A stretch of 64,000 nucleotides of DNA from Pteria penguin (lineage: Eukaryota; Mollusca; Bivalvia; Pterioida; Pteriidae): contig CM068587.1 in NCBI GenBank assembly GCA_035048485.1, forward strand, positions 33,527,001-33,591,000, in the 5' to 3' direction. Made by a program: the position numbers and the translations under genes. The notes under the pieces were generated by a model. That model was given only the letters and a program-made list of their open reading frames with translations, ran no database searches and was not told the origin of the DNA. This document shows, in pieces, positions 1 to 11,455 of this stretch. Every line of letters starts with the position of its first letter. Position 1 is the first letter of the stretch.

Positions 1-195
1 ATAAAAATTTGCACCTTTGCAACGGACCCCACCCAAAGCAGAGAGGGATCTTTTATCTGCCATGCCTACTGTGATAGTGGACCTTATTTTTTACTATCTT
101 ATCCGAAAGACAGAACATCTGTGCGCCCATGGTGAGATTCAAACCTGGGAATTACCAGTCATGAGCGAAGCACTTTATCCATTGATCCCACTGAT
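1..195 (-). mobile_element. tRNA-derived SINE, partial, minus orientation
   Basis: The segment matches the SINE family seen complete at 8345-8633 and 15065-15329. It shares 'cctttgcaacgga', 'gagggatctttta', the 'ttatccgaaagacag' stretch and a degraded tRNA-like head at about 135-195. The window edge cuts off its tail side. An open frame across it (17-547) is chance: it begins inside the SINE and shows no domain. Confidence 0.75.
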
Positions 196-644
196 TTCAT
201 TTACTGTCTTAGCTATATGCAAACGTTATCACTTCAATTTCCCTATCGTAATACTCTTCATTTACATGTATTTAGTTATATTCCTTTATCTCTTCTGCAT
301 ACAGTGCTTTTGTCTCTCCATTCATCCGATACATAAAAGCCTGGTCATCATAGGGGAGACATCATACATAAGTTTACTACTTACCAATGTTATCATAAAT
401 TTAAATATAGTCATGAAAAATCACATCCTATGTCAACATTCGATAAATTTAACAATTCCTATAATAATCTTGTCATTATCAAGTATGTTGATTTATCATT
501 TTGATAGAGATAGACGCAAAGTTGTATATACTGATTATAAATATTAACCAACATTTATATTGTTATACGAGAGCTGATTGATATATTGTGATCCTCATAT
601 TGAAGGATTTGAATTTTATTTTTCAAGATAATCCCCTTCAGTAT

Positions 645-1660
645 CACTTTTGCCAGCAATGTTTAAAGGCCTCAGTGCCACTTTTAGAGAACTTAGTTTC
701 TCGGATGTTTAGAAAGTCATCCATTGCATGTATGTCGTCATCATCGGACTGAAAGTGGTGCCGGAAATAGCTGTTTTGAATTTAGGAACTAAATGAAAGT
801 CTGATGGAACGAGATCATGTTAATAAGGCGGAATCTCAGTCAATCTACAGTTAAAATCGTGAATGGCAGCCATGGCAACGACAGACTTGTGAACAGGAGC
901 ATGGTCCTGGTGGAATAACACACCTTTATTCGGCTTTCCGTGACGCTTAAGTTTAATATTTTCCCGTAATTGCGTCAGAAGCAAAGCGTAGTATGTGTCA
1001 TTGATTTTTTGTCCCTTTTGTAGATAATCTATCAGCAGAATGCCATCTGCATCTCAGAAAATCGAGACCATAATCCTCTCAGCTGATGGATCATTCTGGC
1101 GGGGGTGATCCAGGGTGCTTACATCGCTTTTATTGTGTTTTGGCCTCGGGGGTAAAACCATGTACCCATGTTTCTTCCATAGTGATAAATATCTGAAGAA
1201 AGTTGGCAGGATCTTCCTCAATAAGGAAAAGAGTAACACGCGATAATGTGCGCCTGGTGTCCTTCTGATCAAGTGTCAGAAGTCTCGGTACCCAACGGGA
1301 TGAAATCCTTTTCAATGCAGGATCCTCTGTCAGAATGGAATGTACTCGTTCCTGCGAAATACTGTACTGGCTATATATTTTTCTGTAACTCATCTGTCAG
1401 TCATTACAATATTATGGACTTTATTGACCATTTCCGGGGTTGCAACAGTGACAGGCCTTCCGAGGACGGAAGTCATCCTCAAGGCTCTGTCTGCGGTGCT
1501 TAATTTCTGCCATCTGTTTTTTCACTGTAGCATGTGAAAGGGCATCTTTCCTTAGTGTTACCATATCATAATGGATATCCTTAAGTGTTAAACCTTTTTA
1601 TGCAAATATTGCGTCACTGTTCTACCGATTTTGTCCGTTTCGCAAAAGACACCTCTATTG
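645..1660 (-). pseudogene. Decayed mariner-type transposase
   Basis: On the minus strand, broken frames give a mariner (Tc1/mariner superfamily) DDE transposase. In order, they show a helix-turn-helix region ending near a GRPVTVATPE motif, a linker with RWVPRLLT.DQK, the first catalytic block (about 1130-1240) with ITMEETWVHGFTPE, where E stands in the usual catalytic Asp position, and the second block near 890-930 with GVLFHQDHAPVHKS, followed by an HDLVPSDF-like stretch. A cut-and-paste transposase of this family is about 340 residues, and the 1 kb span fits one copy. Frames change at least three times and stops are present, so it cannot make an active enzyme. I did not find convincing terminal inverted repeats. 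Family assignment is from motif recognition only. Confidence 0.8.
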
Positions 1661-1699
1661 GTTACTTTGAGTGCTACCTTGTCTATATATAAAAACAGA

Positions 1700-4310
1700 C
1701 CAAATGAGACCAGTCCTAGGGTACACAGCTTTATATAGTCAGAGAATAGTAGGACTTAAAGAGAATATCCCAGCGCACCCGTTCAATACGCGGTTCACAA
1801 CATATCAATCAGCCTTCGTAAATACAGAATCACTTGTGAGGCGGTTGTGATGGAAATCCTTTCTCCTGCAATGTACGTGATTACACTCTCTTCGTCTAGA
1901 TGTCCGGTTTGGTCTATTATTACTGATTTTGTAAAATATACTGGAGAATGATAGTCTTTATACTTGTATTTCTCATTAGAGGAATGATAAGACAATGAAT
2001 AAACCAACTATATGGTCCGAACCTTATGAAGCATTGGCAAATAATAGAAAAAAATCTGAGGAAAACCTACTAAGGTGCATATTAACATTCTCAAAGTGAA
2101 TGGGTTCAGAATAGATGCCTTGAGAGAATATGCATATCCTGTTTGAAACACCTATTCTGTAATAATACTGTTTTGTTGGTATCATTGCATTGTGTTTGAA
2201 ACAGTTTTATATTTCGTTTTCAGGAAACTCCACCGATACATATCAAACTAAGAAATCAGGTTAGTCAGATTATTTGTTACAAAAGGGTATGTATTGGTAA
2301 ATTTCTTGTCAAATATTTCACAGAAATGAATATTTTAAAGACAAATTAGGACAAAACAAATGCATCCTGTGTCATTATGTTTAATCAGTCATTGGTTTCA
2401 CATCATGAAGTTTAATGTAAAAATGAATTTGTTATCTTTTATAAGCTTGCACAGACAGAATATTTGGAAAGATATCTTTATGCACGAGAGGTCCCAAGTT
2501 AGATTTCTGCCATCGGTACACTGGTGTCTTGGGGGTTTTTTATAATCGAGGTCCCATGTCATGGTAAAATTATCCTCCATGACCGAAGTGTGTGGCAAGA
2601 TTTTGTCTGGGTCATAACATGTTCATTTTACTTTCCAGGAACATAATATTTCACACAATTGTTCCCATGACACCATGACGATTATGGCCTATGGAATCTT
2701 TTTTTTTTTTCATGATACAAATTCATAACAAAAAAAAAACCAGAACCATGACAAAAGTAAAAAAGTAATAGGGAACTGTGATACATTCAAGAATGTTAAA
2801 TCCATAAGAAAATCATATCAAAATCAAATCATATACATTGTATTTCTTAGTAATAATTTCATATTTCTTTCATATTTAGTGATTTAGTTTCTTTCGTAAT
2901 TTTAGTAACATCTATTACAAAACTTATTTTAATTTTTATAATTAGTCATAATATGCCCTTCTAAATTTTACTACGGTATTTGTCTTATTTAAATTGAAAA
3001 AAATATAATTGCTAATACTGCAGATGTGTCAAATAATGTAATTTTTGTTTAGATATACAAATAATACCCATTATCTAGACAAGCTTTTATGACCATGATT
3101 TCAGAAATATTTAATTTTTTTTTTGCACAAACAAGATGGTGCAAACAGTGCATTGATAAACCAACTGTAAAGTGATCTAGAAGGGTGTCTTTAGAACCGT
3201 TGATATTTTTGGTTCTAAAATCAAATTTTTGATGAGTTTCTGGCATGATTTCTGACTTCGTCATTTCTTGTAACACGAAGTGTTACACTGTTATCAACCC
3301 GGGTTATGGGCGCAGCCATATTGGAATCTTGGGATTCTTTGCTCATGTATTCCTACACTCAGTGAAATAGGTCCATGATTATGTGCATTAAATTTACAAA
3401 TATTCATGAACATTTGACACTTTTGGTATGCTAAGAACTACATGTTCATCAAATTATTTAGGAAAATGTGTGAAAAGTCTGTACCAGAGCTGAACAAACA
3501 TGACGATTATTTTTGAAACTAACTGGCATGTAACCTATGTTTTCATTCAATCGTTGATTACTACGCACTGATCGCATATTTTCGGGCCTTTCCGTTGACC
3601 CTTGCCAACCACAATAACAACATGCTTTTGATGACGTTATGTCGAAAAATTGATATTTTAATTGATTAAAGTGGGACAGCAGACTGAATAAGTTAAATTT
3701 ATTCCTTTCTGTATTGTAAACATTCTGCGTAAGTTTCACCAGAGCTGGGTGTTAATGTGAAATTGCCCCCAAATTCCGCGTTGCTAAGGGACGAATAGCG
3801 TCATGTATAAAATTCTTCCCAGAAACGAATTGATATTTAGTGCACGGACATAAGAAGTTTCTTAAAATTTTATAATTAAATTAATAATCACAAATTGAAT
3901 CATACATGAGTGACTTGACATCGCATCGTAAACAGCTGAACAGGCACTTTTGCTCCGCCGCGGCGAAATGAAATAGCATGATGGAAAGCATGTTGCATGG
4001 TGGTACGCATGCATGTCATGTACGTTGTCAGTTTTGTTGGTTTAACTTGATTGTAATAAATGTGCACGTGAATGGTAGAACTTGCAAATCGTGCTTGATA
4101 TGGGATTTAAGATGAACGTTAAGAGCAGTGAACGAATGTGTTTCAGACAGGATTTTTGATAACGTAGTTGGAGTCAGAGGCAATGTGGACAACAAGTAGG
4201 TATAATGTATTAATACATTTGAGAACGGTATCGTGGTTAGCGTTTATGTGTGGACCAATCAGAATTATCAAAACAAAACAAGTGAATTAGAATGTCTTTT
4301 TAACATCATT
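1700..4310. other. No gene recognised
   Basis: AT-rich sequence with many homopolymers. The short open frames here have no recognisable domain and no coding-like composition. I see no repeat family shared with the rest of the window. Confidence 0.5.
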
Positions 4311-4311
4311 T

Positions 4312-5395
4312 TTGTCCCCCGCTTTTGTGAAGGGGAGGGGACATTACATCTCATTCCTCCATCTGTCAGTCTGTCACAAAAACTTTAACATGGGCTATAA
4401 CTTTTGATCCAGTAGGGGTACGAATTTGAAACTTCACATGTAGATTCCTTGTGATGAGACTTTCCATTTAAGATCATTACTTTTGACATCTTAGAATTCT
4501 TTGAATTCGCTCGTTTTTCTTGACTGTTATATATCCTCGGGGACACCCTCATCTGATTACAACCCCCTCTTAATTACAAACATGGATTCACCATGTCTTC
4601 TTGTACCCATCAAATCCATAGCAAATGATCAGAGCATTTTTAGATCACCTTCACATAGTTTGGACGATCTTGTGCTATAAGCCTGACATCCGCAATTGGA
4701 AAACTCAGTTCTGGACAACTACAAATACTGCAAGTAGCAAACATCTTGAGATATACACTTGATGGCATGCTTTGGATGCTGCATGTGACATAATTTTTCG
4801 GTTTGAGTGGCATAGATAGCCTTTTAGTGTACCTCAATTCTGGACAAGCTACAAGTACCAAACTTACACTAATTAATTATTCATCTTGGGATGCAGATAC
4901 AAAAGCATCTTTCAAGCTGTACCTGACATACTTTTTGTCATCCGCTTTTGTGAAAACGTTCGGACATGTCCATCCATCTGTCTGTCTGTCTGTCTGTCAC
5001 AAAACTTTAACCGTGGTCATAACTTATTTTCATTGTAAGACGTAGGACCATCATATTGGGCATGTTTGTGCCTAGTTGCAATACCTTTCCTGTATCTATA
5101 GACATGCACAACAATGACAATGTCACAGATCTCTGCACCCTTACTGTTGGAGCGTTAAAAGCAGGGGGACTACAATTCTCTGAATTTGCTTGTTCCGTTT
5201 GAGTCATTTTGGTATCCTGTTTTGGGCACAAGTATCTCAGTTATGGACAGTACAAGTACCAAAGTTGCATCAATTATTCATCTATGGGATGCACATAAGA
5301 GTACCTGGTTTGATTGCTTCATGTTACAGTTTTTCCACTTGAGTGATTTGGTTAACCTGTTGGGGGTACCTCAGTTTGCGACAAACTAGTAAAAA
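4312..5395 (+). repeat. Two or more copies of the 'ctgtctgt' interspersed repeat
   Basis: Each copy starts near 'tttgtgaaggggaggg' or 'tccatctgtctgtctgtctgt', continues with 'cacaaaaactttaac.tggctataactt', and then 'ttgaaacttcacatg'. The same consensus recurs near 6.9, 7.3, 10.3, 18.2, 32.1, 53.1 and 61.9 kb. No coding capacity is visible and the class of element is unknown to me. Confidence 0.7.
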
Positions 5396-5598
5396 TAAAA
5401 GGCTTCTGACTCGGCCGTATGCTAGTCACCTCGACTAAACAGTGTGTGAAAATTCCCAAACTTGTGCTAATGGTTCATCTTGGGATGCAGACTTGAATGC
5501 AAGCTTCGTATAACTATTCCCACTTCAATTTTGTTTCATTAAAAGAAAATTGATTAAAATAGCTCCAATAATGATTCAAGAGTCATTTTGAATTTGTG

Positions 5599-5682
5599 CA
5601 ATCTTATCAAAACGCGACATGTACTCCGTATACGGAGAGTATCGTAGAGGAACGGAGTACAAGTCGCGTTTTAATAAGATTG
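5599..5682. repeat. Long near-perfect hairpin
   Basis: Left arm 5599-5629 (caatcttatcaaaacgcgac...) and right arm 5652-5682 are reverse complements over 31 nt with about two or three mismatches, around a 22-nt loop. The inner palindrome ctccgtatacggag lies at the end of the left arm. Likely a tiny inverted-repeat element or remnant; nothing codes here. Confidence 0.8.
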
Positions 5683-5699
5683 GAATTTGTGCCGTTAAT

Positions 5700-6874
5700 T
5701 CTAAGAATGAAACTAGTCCTGCATTAAGGGGGTAGTCTGGTGAACTAGTAAGAAATATTAAAATCAACAACTGGCTATTTCATGCATATTCTATAAGAAC
5801 AGACAGAGGTAGATTGAATAATAACAAAAACGTATCATGTTATGCAGCAAATTATTGCACTAGAATCAATGCAAATTAACACTATTTCACGCCTATTTTT
5901 ATATACAGAAATATTATTTTAGAGCAGTTTATACTTTTTTTTTCACAAATATGACACAGAAAAGTTGGGGTTTATTTTTATTTTGGTAGATATACTTATG
6001 AATTTATACTAATTGATTGAAAAAATAACAAGGATTAGGGAAAGGTCTGACAACTAACGAAGCCTTTCATAGCACTAGGCTTTAGTAATTAAACGAACCT
6101 ACTAAAATGATGACAATTTTACAAGAAGTACACTTATTTGGTAATTTCTGAAAACTACATCACTGTGATACCGGTATTACACTGTAATGTGCAATGGCCT
6201 GTCATAAGTCAAAACAACATAAAGTTATAATAGGTTATGGGGCATTTTACAAAGAAATTTGATAGATATTACACCCTCCCCCATTTTGTTATAACCTCAT
6301 TTATTATTTGTGTAATATATATTGAATGAAATATTTCCTTTTCATGATCAAGAAAGGGATTGATTTGTATACATATAAGCTGCAAATGACATTTCAAATT
6401 AAAACCATATTTAGATTTGATATAATCAAAATAAATAAACACATTAATGCCCTCCTGCCTTTTAGGAAGATGGAGGCTATTTGGAAAACAAGTACATTTC
6501 CTTGAAAAATCTGCCTTTGTGGTATATATATAACTACTTCAATGAATATGTCAGTAACAGCATCGTAGTATTATTTAAAAGTGTAAAATGTCTTCTTTTA
6601 ATGATATGTAAATCATGCCTCTAGTGTTAAGGAGTCTGGAGATATAATGACTCGAAGTTGCCATACTTTTAAACAGACAGCATATACAGCAGGTGCGACA
6701 ACGTCACATTATCCTCTGCTGCATGGCGTAAATCTGCAGTCCTTTTTAAAATTGTTGGCACTCTGGTGGTTAAAAATAAAAACCCTCTCTTGTTCATTGA
6801 ATTTAGTTTTGATTGTTTCAAGATAATTAAATATATCGGCCTTCATGTCACAAATCAGTTTTATTGAATTTTAG
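5700..6874. other. No gene recognised
   Basis: AT-rich intergenic sequence with short homopolymers. No domain-bearing frame and no family repeat was recognised. Confidence 0.45.
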
Positions 6875-7530
6875 CCCACCTGAGCCAAAGGCTCAAGTAT
6901 GCTAAAGTCATTTTACACTCCCCATTGTCTGTTATCTGTCTGGCTATCAACTAGTCACTTTTTAGACTTCTTTTACTGAACTACAGATGTAACTTTGATC
7001 AAACTTGGTCTGGATGTACGTACGGTCAGTCAGATCCGTCAAAAATTGAGTTCAGAGCAGGGAATCATAGACCGAATAGGGTAATCTCTTTTGACAAACT
7101 TCTTGAGGATGACGGCATAGATAAAAACCGAATGCAGTATTGATCTAGAAGTGTCTCTTGCGAAGTGTTGATTTATTTCATTCCATTCCAATTTCAAATA
7201 TTTTTTTACATTCTTAACATCATTTTGGACCTTCTATTCTCTTCACATTCTTAAAAATCCTTTGATTTTTATGCCCCATGAATCAATGACTCGGGGGCAT
7301 TTCATTTTTGGTCTGTTTGTCTATTTGTCCAATTGTGTATGGCAAAACAATTAACATTTTTACATAGCCTCAACTGTTAGAGATCGGACTTTCAAATTTC
7401 ACATGTATATTCCTTGTGACAAGACCTTTCCGGCATACAGTAATTCTGACCTCGTGACTTTGACCTATATTTCAAAAACATTGGTCATAATTTCGACTTT
7501 GTTGTCTTCCGGGACATTTGTGTTTCGCAA
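6875..7530 (+). repeat. Two 'ctgtctgt' family repeat copies
   Basis: A copy starting near 'cccacctgagccaaaggctcaag' and a second starting near 7275 ('atgccccatgaatcaatgac...gtctgtttgtctatttgtcc') both run into 'tttcaaatttcacatgtatattccttgtgacaagacctttcc'-like sequence. Both are non-coding and diverged from the copies at 4.3 and 10.3 kb. Confidence 0.6.
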
Positions 7531-8344
7531 ACACATCTTGTTTTCTGATGAATTGCTTATTATGCATTAATTATCTGTATGTATTTGATAGAACTGGACA
7601 CAAATGATTTGCTCTGTATTTATTTGATAAAGCTTGACACAAATGATTTGCTCTTTAAGTTGAATCTGCTCAGTGGTTGGTTTATGGTGTGGCAAATTTG
7701 GTTCAGGGAGGTACAATTTTCTGTGAAAAGAAATTTTAATGGGTTATTTAGAATGAAAAAATAACTATATATGGGTATCAAGAATGAAGAGGTGTTGTAA
7801 AAATAGATGCATCGATATTAAAACGATAAACACGCGTAGAATGCATGTATATTTATCTCATAAATGTATTTTGTTTTCATAGAAGTCCCCAGGGGAGAAT
7901 ATCTTTGGCAAACTAGTCATCATTCTTTAAATTAAGCATTATTATGGGCCGTAGCCGGTCCATCCTTTCATACAAGTTTGGGAAAAGATCATGCGTTTCT
8001 GCGGTACAGTAAAGCCACACGCCCCAGGATTTTACACCAATGATAACATTAGAATTATATTTACTGCGGAGGGAGCACGTGTCGCCTCGCTGACGCAGTT
8101 TGATAGATTTATGTAAGCGTAGTATCTTCGAGACTTTCGCTGGTTTACGTTATAGCAGAGGCGTATTACATTTGTTGGAATATTTTCGGAGAGGGGGGGT
8201 TGTTACCTTACAATTTTTGAATATTTAACGCGCTTTTTTCATAAGCAAAATTATTATCAGGTTGCCTACGTGACGTTTGGTCAATCATAGCGTGATTATG
8301 TCCTACTAATTCCCAGAATACAGAATGCTACGCTAAGAAGGACC

Positions 8345-8633
8345 AAGCCGGTGTAGCCTAGTGGATGAGGTGCTCTTCTCGTTACCTAGAGGTTCCGGGT
8401 TCGACTCCCACCCTGGGCACACCGGTGTTCTGTCTTTCAGATGAGACAGTAAAACCGATGGCCCGTGTCACGGAGGCGTGGCACGTAAAAGATCCCTCCC
8501 TGCTTTGGGTGGGTCCGTTGCAAAGGTCTAAATTTCTATACAATGCATCAGACAGATGCCGTCACCATATACCTGAAATAACCTTAGAGTGACTTAAAAC
8601 AATAATCAACCAACCAATCAATCAATCATTAAT
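8345..8633 (+). mobile_element. Full-length tRNA-derived SINE with 12-bp target duplication
   Basis: The element is flanked by ctaagaaggacc at 8333-8344 and 8634-8645, a perfect 12-bp target-site duplication. The head at 8352-8420 is tRNA-like, with an A-box-like tagcctagtgg and a B-box ggttcgactcc, so RNA polymerase III transcription is expected. The body has a 'ctttcagatgagacag' block and a 'gggtgggtccgttgcaaagg' block, and the tail is a simple (caat)n run. The open frame across it has no protein meaning. A LINE partner is not identified. Confidence 0.9.
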
Positions 8634-8839
8634 CTAAGAAGGACCGACATAACCAATTATATTCTACATTTGTTTCTTTTGGCAAGACGATAAACCTTAA
8701 TTTTTGTTTATAAATAAAAACTTGTGAATAAAAAGATTGCCAACCAGCATGGTTACACCACTAGCAAAAGGTTGGTTACCCCAGCAAACAGCCAGTCTAT
8801 ACAGATTGTTTATGTTTTGTTGTTAAGAAAAATAGTAAT

Positions 8840-9112
8840 TTGACTGATTAATTATTGTTTCTGGTCTTTACCCACTATTATTCCACGTATATGGTGACTG
8901 TATCTGCCTGATGCATTACATAGAAATTTATACCTTCGCAACGGACCCTCCTGAAGAAGTGGGGCCGTATATTTTACGTGCCACGCCAACCGTGTCACGG
9001 GACCTCTGTTTCTATTGCCTCTTCTGAAAGATAGGACACGGATGTGCCTATGACGGGAGTCGAACCTGGGACCATTCCGTCATCTCATCCACTGAACCCA
9101 GCGGCTTAATAC
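8840..9112 (-). mobile_element. tRNA-derived SINE, diverged
   Basis: It is in reverse orientation to the copy 200 bp away at 8345-8633. The tail-side 'gattaattattgtttctgg' is at the left. The 'cgcaacggaccct' and 'gtcacgggacctct' blocks follow, and the tRNA-like head with 'gggagtcgaacctggga' (B-box complement) ends near 9110. It is more diverged than the neighbours, and no clear target duplication was found. Confidence 0.8.
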
Positions 9113-9329
9113 AAATAGATGATATGACTAGTAATTTTAAAAATACACTTCCATACCATATGCAGGCTTATCCTTAAGACTAATAAACTCACTATTGCTT
9201 TATGTACTGAATGAACCGAAATATGTACTACTAGCTGAAATATCAACGGAAGTGATTTCGGAGATTTATACGTCTCTGGTCGATCATCATGGTCTATGTA
9301 TAGTATCCGTCGTAATGTAATCAATTAAA

Positions 9330-9990
9330 AGTAACGACATCATATTTTTCAGCAATATTGCTGATGTACATATTGATTATAAAATAGGGAAAATATAGAT
9401 ACAACAAAATCTAGTATTTACATAACACATGCGTAGTTGCGCATGAATTTCTTTATGTAATATTACTAAGAATAACCAGTTAGACGGAAAGGACCGAGAA
9501 TATGAATATGCGTAAAAATCATGCTGTAAGATAAAATAGAGAAAATGTAGGAACATATAAATCTAGTTTTACCTTCGAGCGTAGTAAGCCTAACACAAGT
9601 TTGTCAGTTCTAGAATTTTGTTCACAACCTTGATCCTTTCTCCATGCAAGGATTATGGAACGGGAAAGCTGAAAAAATTTATTTTGAGTTTCTAGAATGC
9701 TATATTAGTTTCCATTCCAAAGTTACAAAAAATTCTCATATTAAACAGGGGGATGGAGAGGTTTAGAAAATAACCATTTCATAATAAATGTGTTGTGCAA
9801 TTTCAAAAAAAAATATATGGGAATATTACAGTGGAAGACACACAGGTCTATGGTATAATATATGTATTTGAACATGCAAGAAACTAACTTGAGGGCTATT
9901 GGTCCTTTTATTTTTTTCATCCTTTTTCTTTTACATTTCATCATTTCGTCTATTTTCAGGTAATTTCTTATTGTAAGTGCTTAACATACA
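9330..9990. other. No gene recognised
   Basis: AT-rich sequence. Short open frames on both strands lack any recognisable domain. Confidence 0.45.
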
Positions 9991-10002
9991 TTTATTTTCA
10001 GG

Positions 10003-10215
10003 ATTTTTGATTGATTATGTTTTACTTCACTCCACAAGTATTTCAGATATATATAGTGACAGCATCTGCCTGATGCATTGCATAGAAATATATACCTTTG
10101 CAACAGATCTACCCAAAGAAGCAAGAGATGTTTTACATGCCACGCCTACTAGACATGGGACCTCAGTTTTCACTGTCTCATCCGAAGACAGGATACCGGT
10201 GCCCTACTGAACATA
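10003..10215 (-). mobile_element. tRNA-derived SINE, head truncated
   Basis: It begins with the tail 'ttgattgattatgttttac' and runs through 'gcatctgcctgatgcattgcatag', 'cctttgcaacagatct' and 'gtctcatccgaagacagg', then loses similarity before the tRNA-like head. The missing head implies deletion after insertion. Confidence 0.75.
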
Positions 10216-10319
10216 GTAGCTCAGTTTTTACTGTCTCAAATCTCTGAAAAAGATACTTTAAATACAGAACATTCTGACATTTTCAGCTCGCCAGTATGAA
10301 CTGTCTGGAGAATTAATGT

Positions 10320-11200
10320 CACCCCACCTGTGTCGTCCTTTTTGACGTCCGTAGACAAAAACTTTGACCTGGTCTATAACTTTTGAACCAAGAGGGGTAG
10401 AGCGTTTACATCACATATATATACCTTGTTGAAGTCCTTTTCATTTGGGATCATGACCTTTGACTTTCACTTTGTGACCTTGACTTAAAAGTTTGACTTT
10501 TTCAAAAACTTTAACCGTGGCGATAACTTTTAAACCAAGAGGGGGTTGCTTTGGAATTTTATGCATGGATACATTGTGGAAGACCCTTTCATTTGGGATC
10601 CTGATCTTTGACATTTTGCCTTTGACTTTGGAATTTGACCTTCTTTTCAAAAACTAAACTTAGTTAAAACCAGTAAAATGGATACCTTGTGGAAAGCCCT
10701 TTTAATTGGGACCATGACCTTTGTCCTTGCAGTTTGACGTACTTTTCAAAAACTTTAAACTTGGCTATAACTTTTCAACCAAGAGGGGTAGAGGTTTGAA
10801 ACTTCACACATGGATACCTAGTGGAAGGCCGCTTCATTTGGTACCATGATCTTTGACCTTGTGACCTTGTCCTGCTTTTCAAAAACTTTAACATTGGCTA
10901 CAACATTTGAGCCAAGAAGGTTAGGGTTTGAAATTTGTTTGTGGGGTGTATATAGAATCACCTGTCTGTCTGTCTATCTGTCCAGAAAACAGTTTTGGTC
11001 ATAACTATTGTACAAGAAGAGATGGGGCTTTCATATTCGGGGGCATAAGTTCTGCAATGCAGAAAGCTCTATTTTTTTTTTAAAGAATTGATAAATTTTT
11101 TGAAAAGTCAGCTTTTAATCAAGCTATTTTATGATGAAAAAGACCCTGCACTGGCGAACTTTGTTGTCTTCTGACAAATCTTGTTTAAGTATGTCTTTTG
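10320..11200 (+). repeat. Tandem-like cluster of 'aaaaactttaac' repeat units
   Basis: Four or five units of about 120-140 bp each carry 'aaaaacttt(a)ac.t.g.tataacttt..aaccaagaggggtagag', 'tggatac.t.gtggaag.cc.tttcatttgg.a.catga' and 'cctttgac'. They are related to the interspersed 'ctgtctgt' copies elsewhere. The sequence near 10,970 has the ctgtctgtctatctgtcc start of another copy. Confidence 0.65.
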
Positions 11201-11455
11201 CACAAGGTACTCAGGCGAGTGATATAGGCCTATTTTGGCCTATTGTAATATTTTCGTTTTTTATTTATTTTTGTAGATAAAATAATATTATAATGTGTTT
11301 ATCAATAAGCATATTGTAGGCAATACATGCTATAACATTCTGTAGAGAAGTGCAACATCTCATCCTCTTAAGCATAATCATTTAAAGGAGGTCAAAGTTT
11401 ATGTAAAGCCATATCAAGTAGACGAACAGAAAAAATTAATTTAATTTTTTTTCAG

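Noticed and set aside
17..547. 176-codon frame with hydrophobic stretches resembling a membrane protein
   Set aside because: It begins inside a SINE, is AT-rich by composition, and the hydrophobic runs follow from T-rich sequence.
8365..8592. 75-codon ORF and the 96-codon ORF at 15070-15360
   Set aside because: Both lie wholly within SINE copies.
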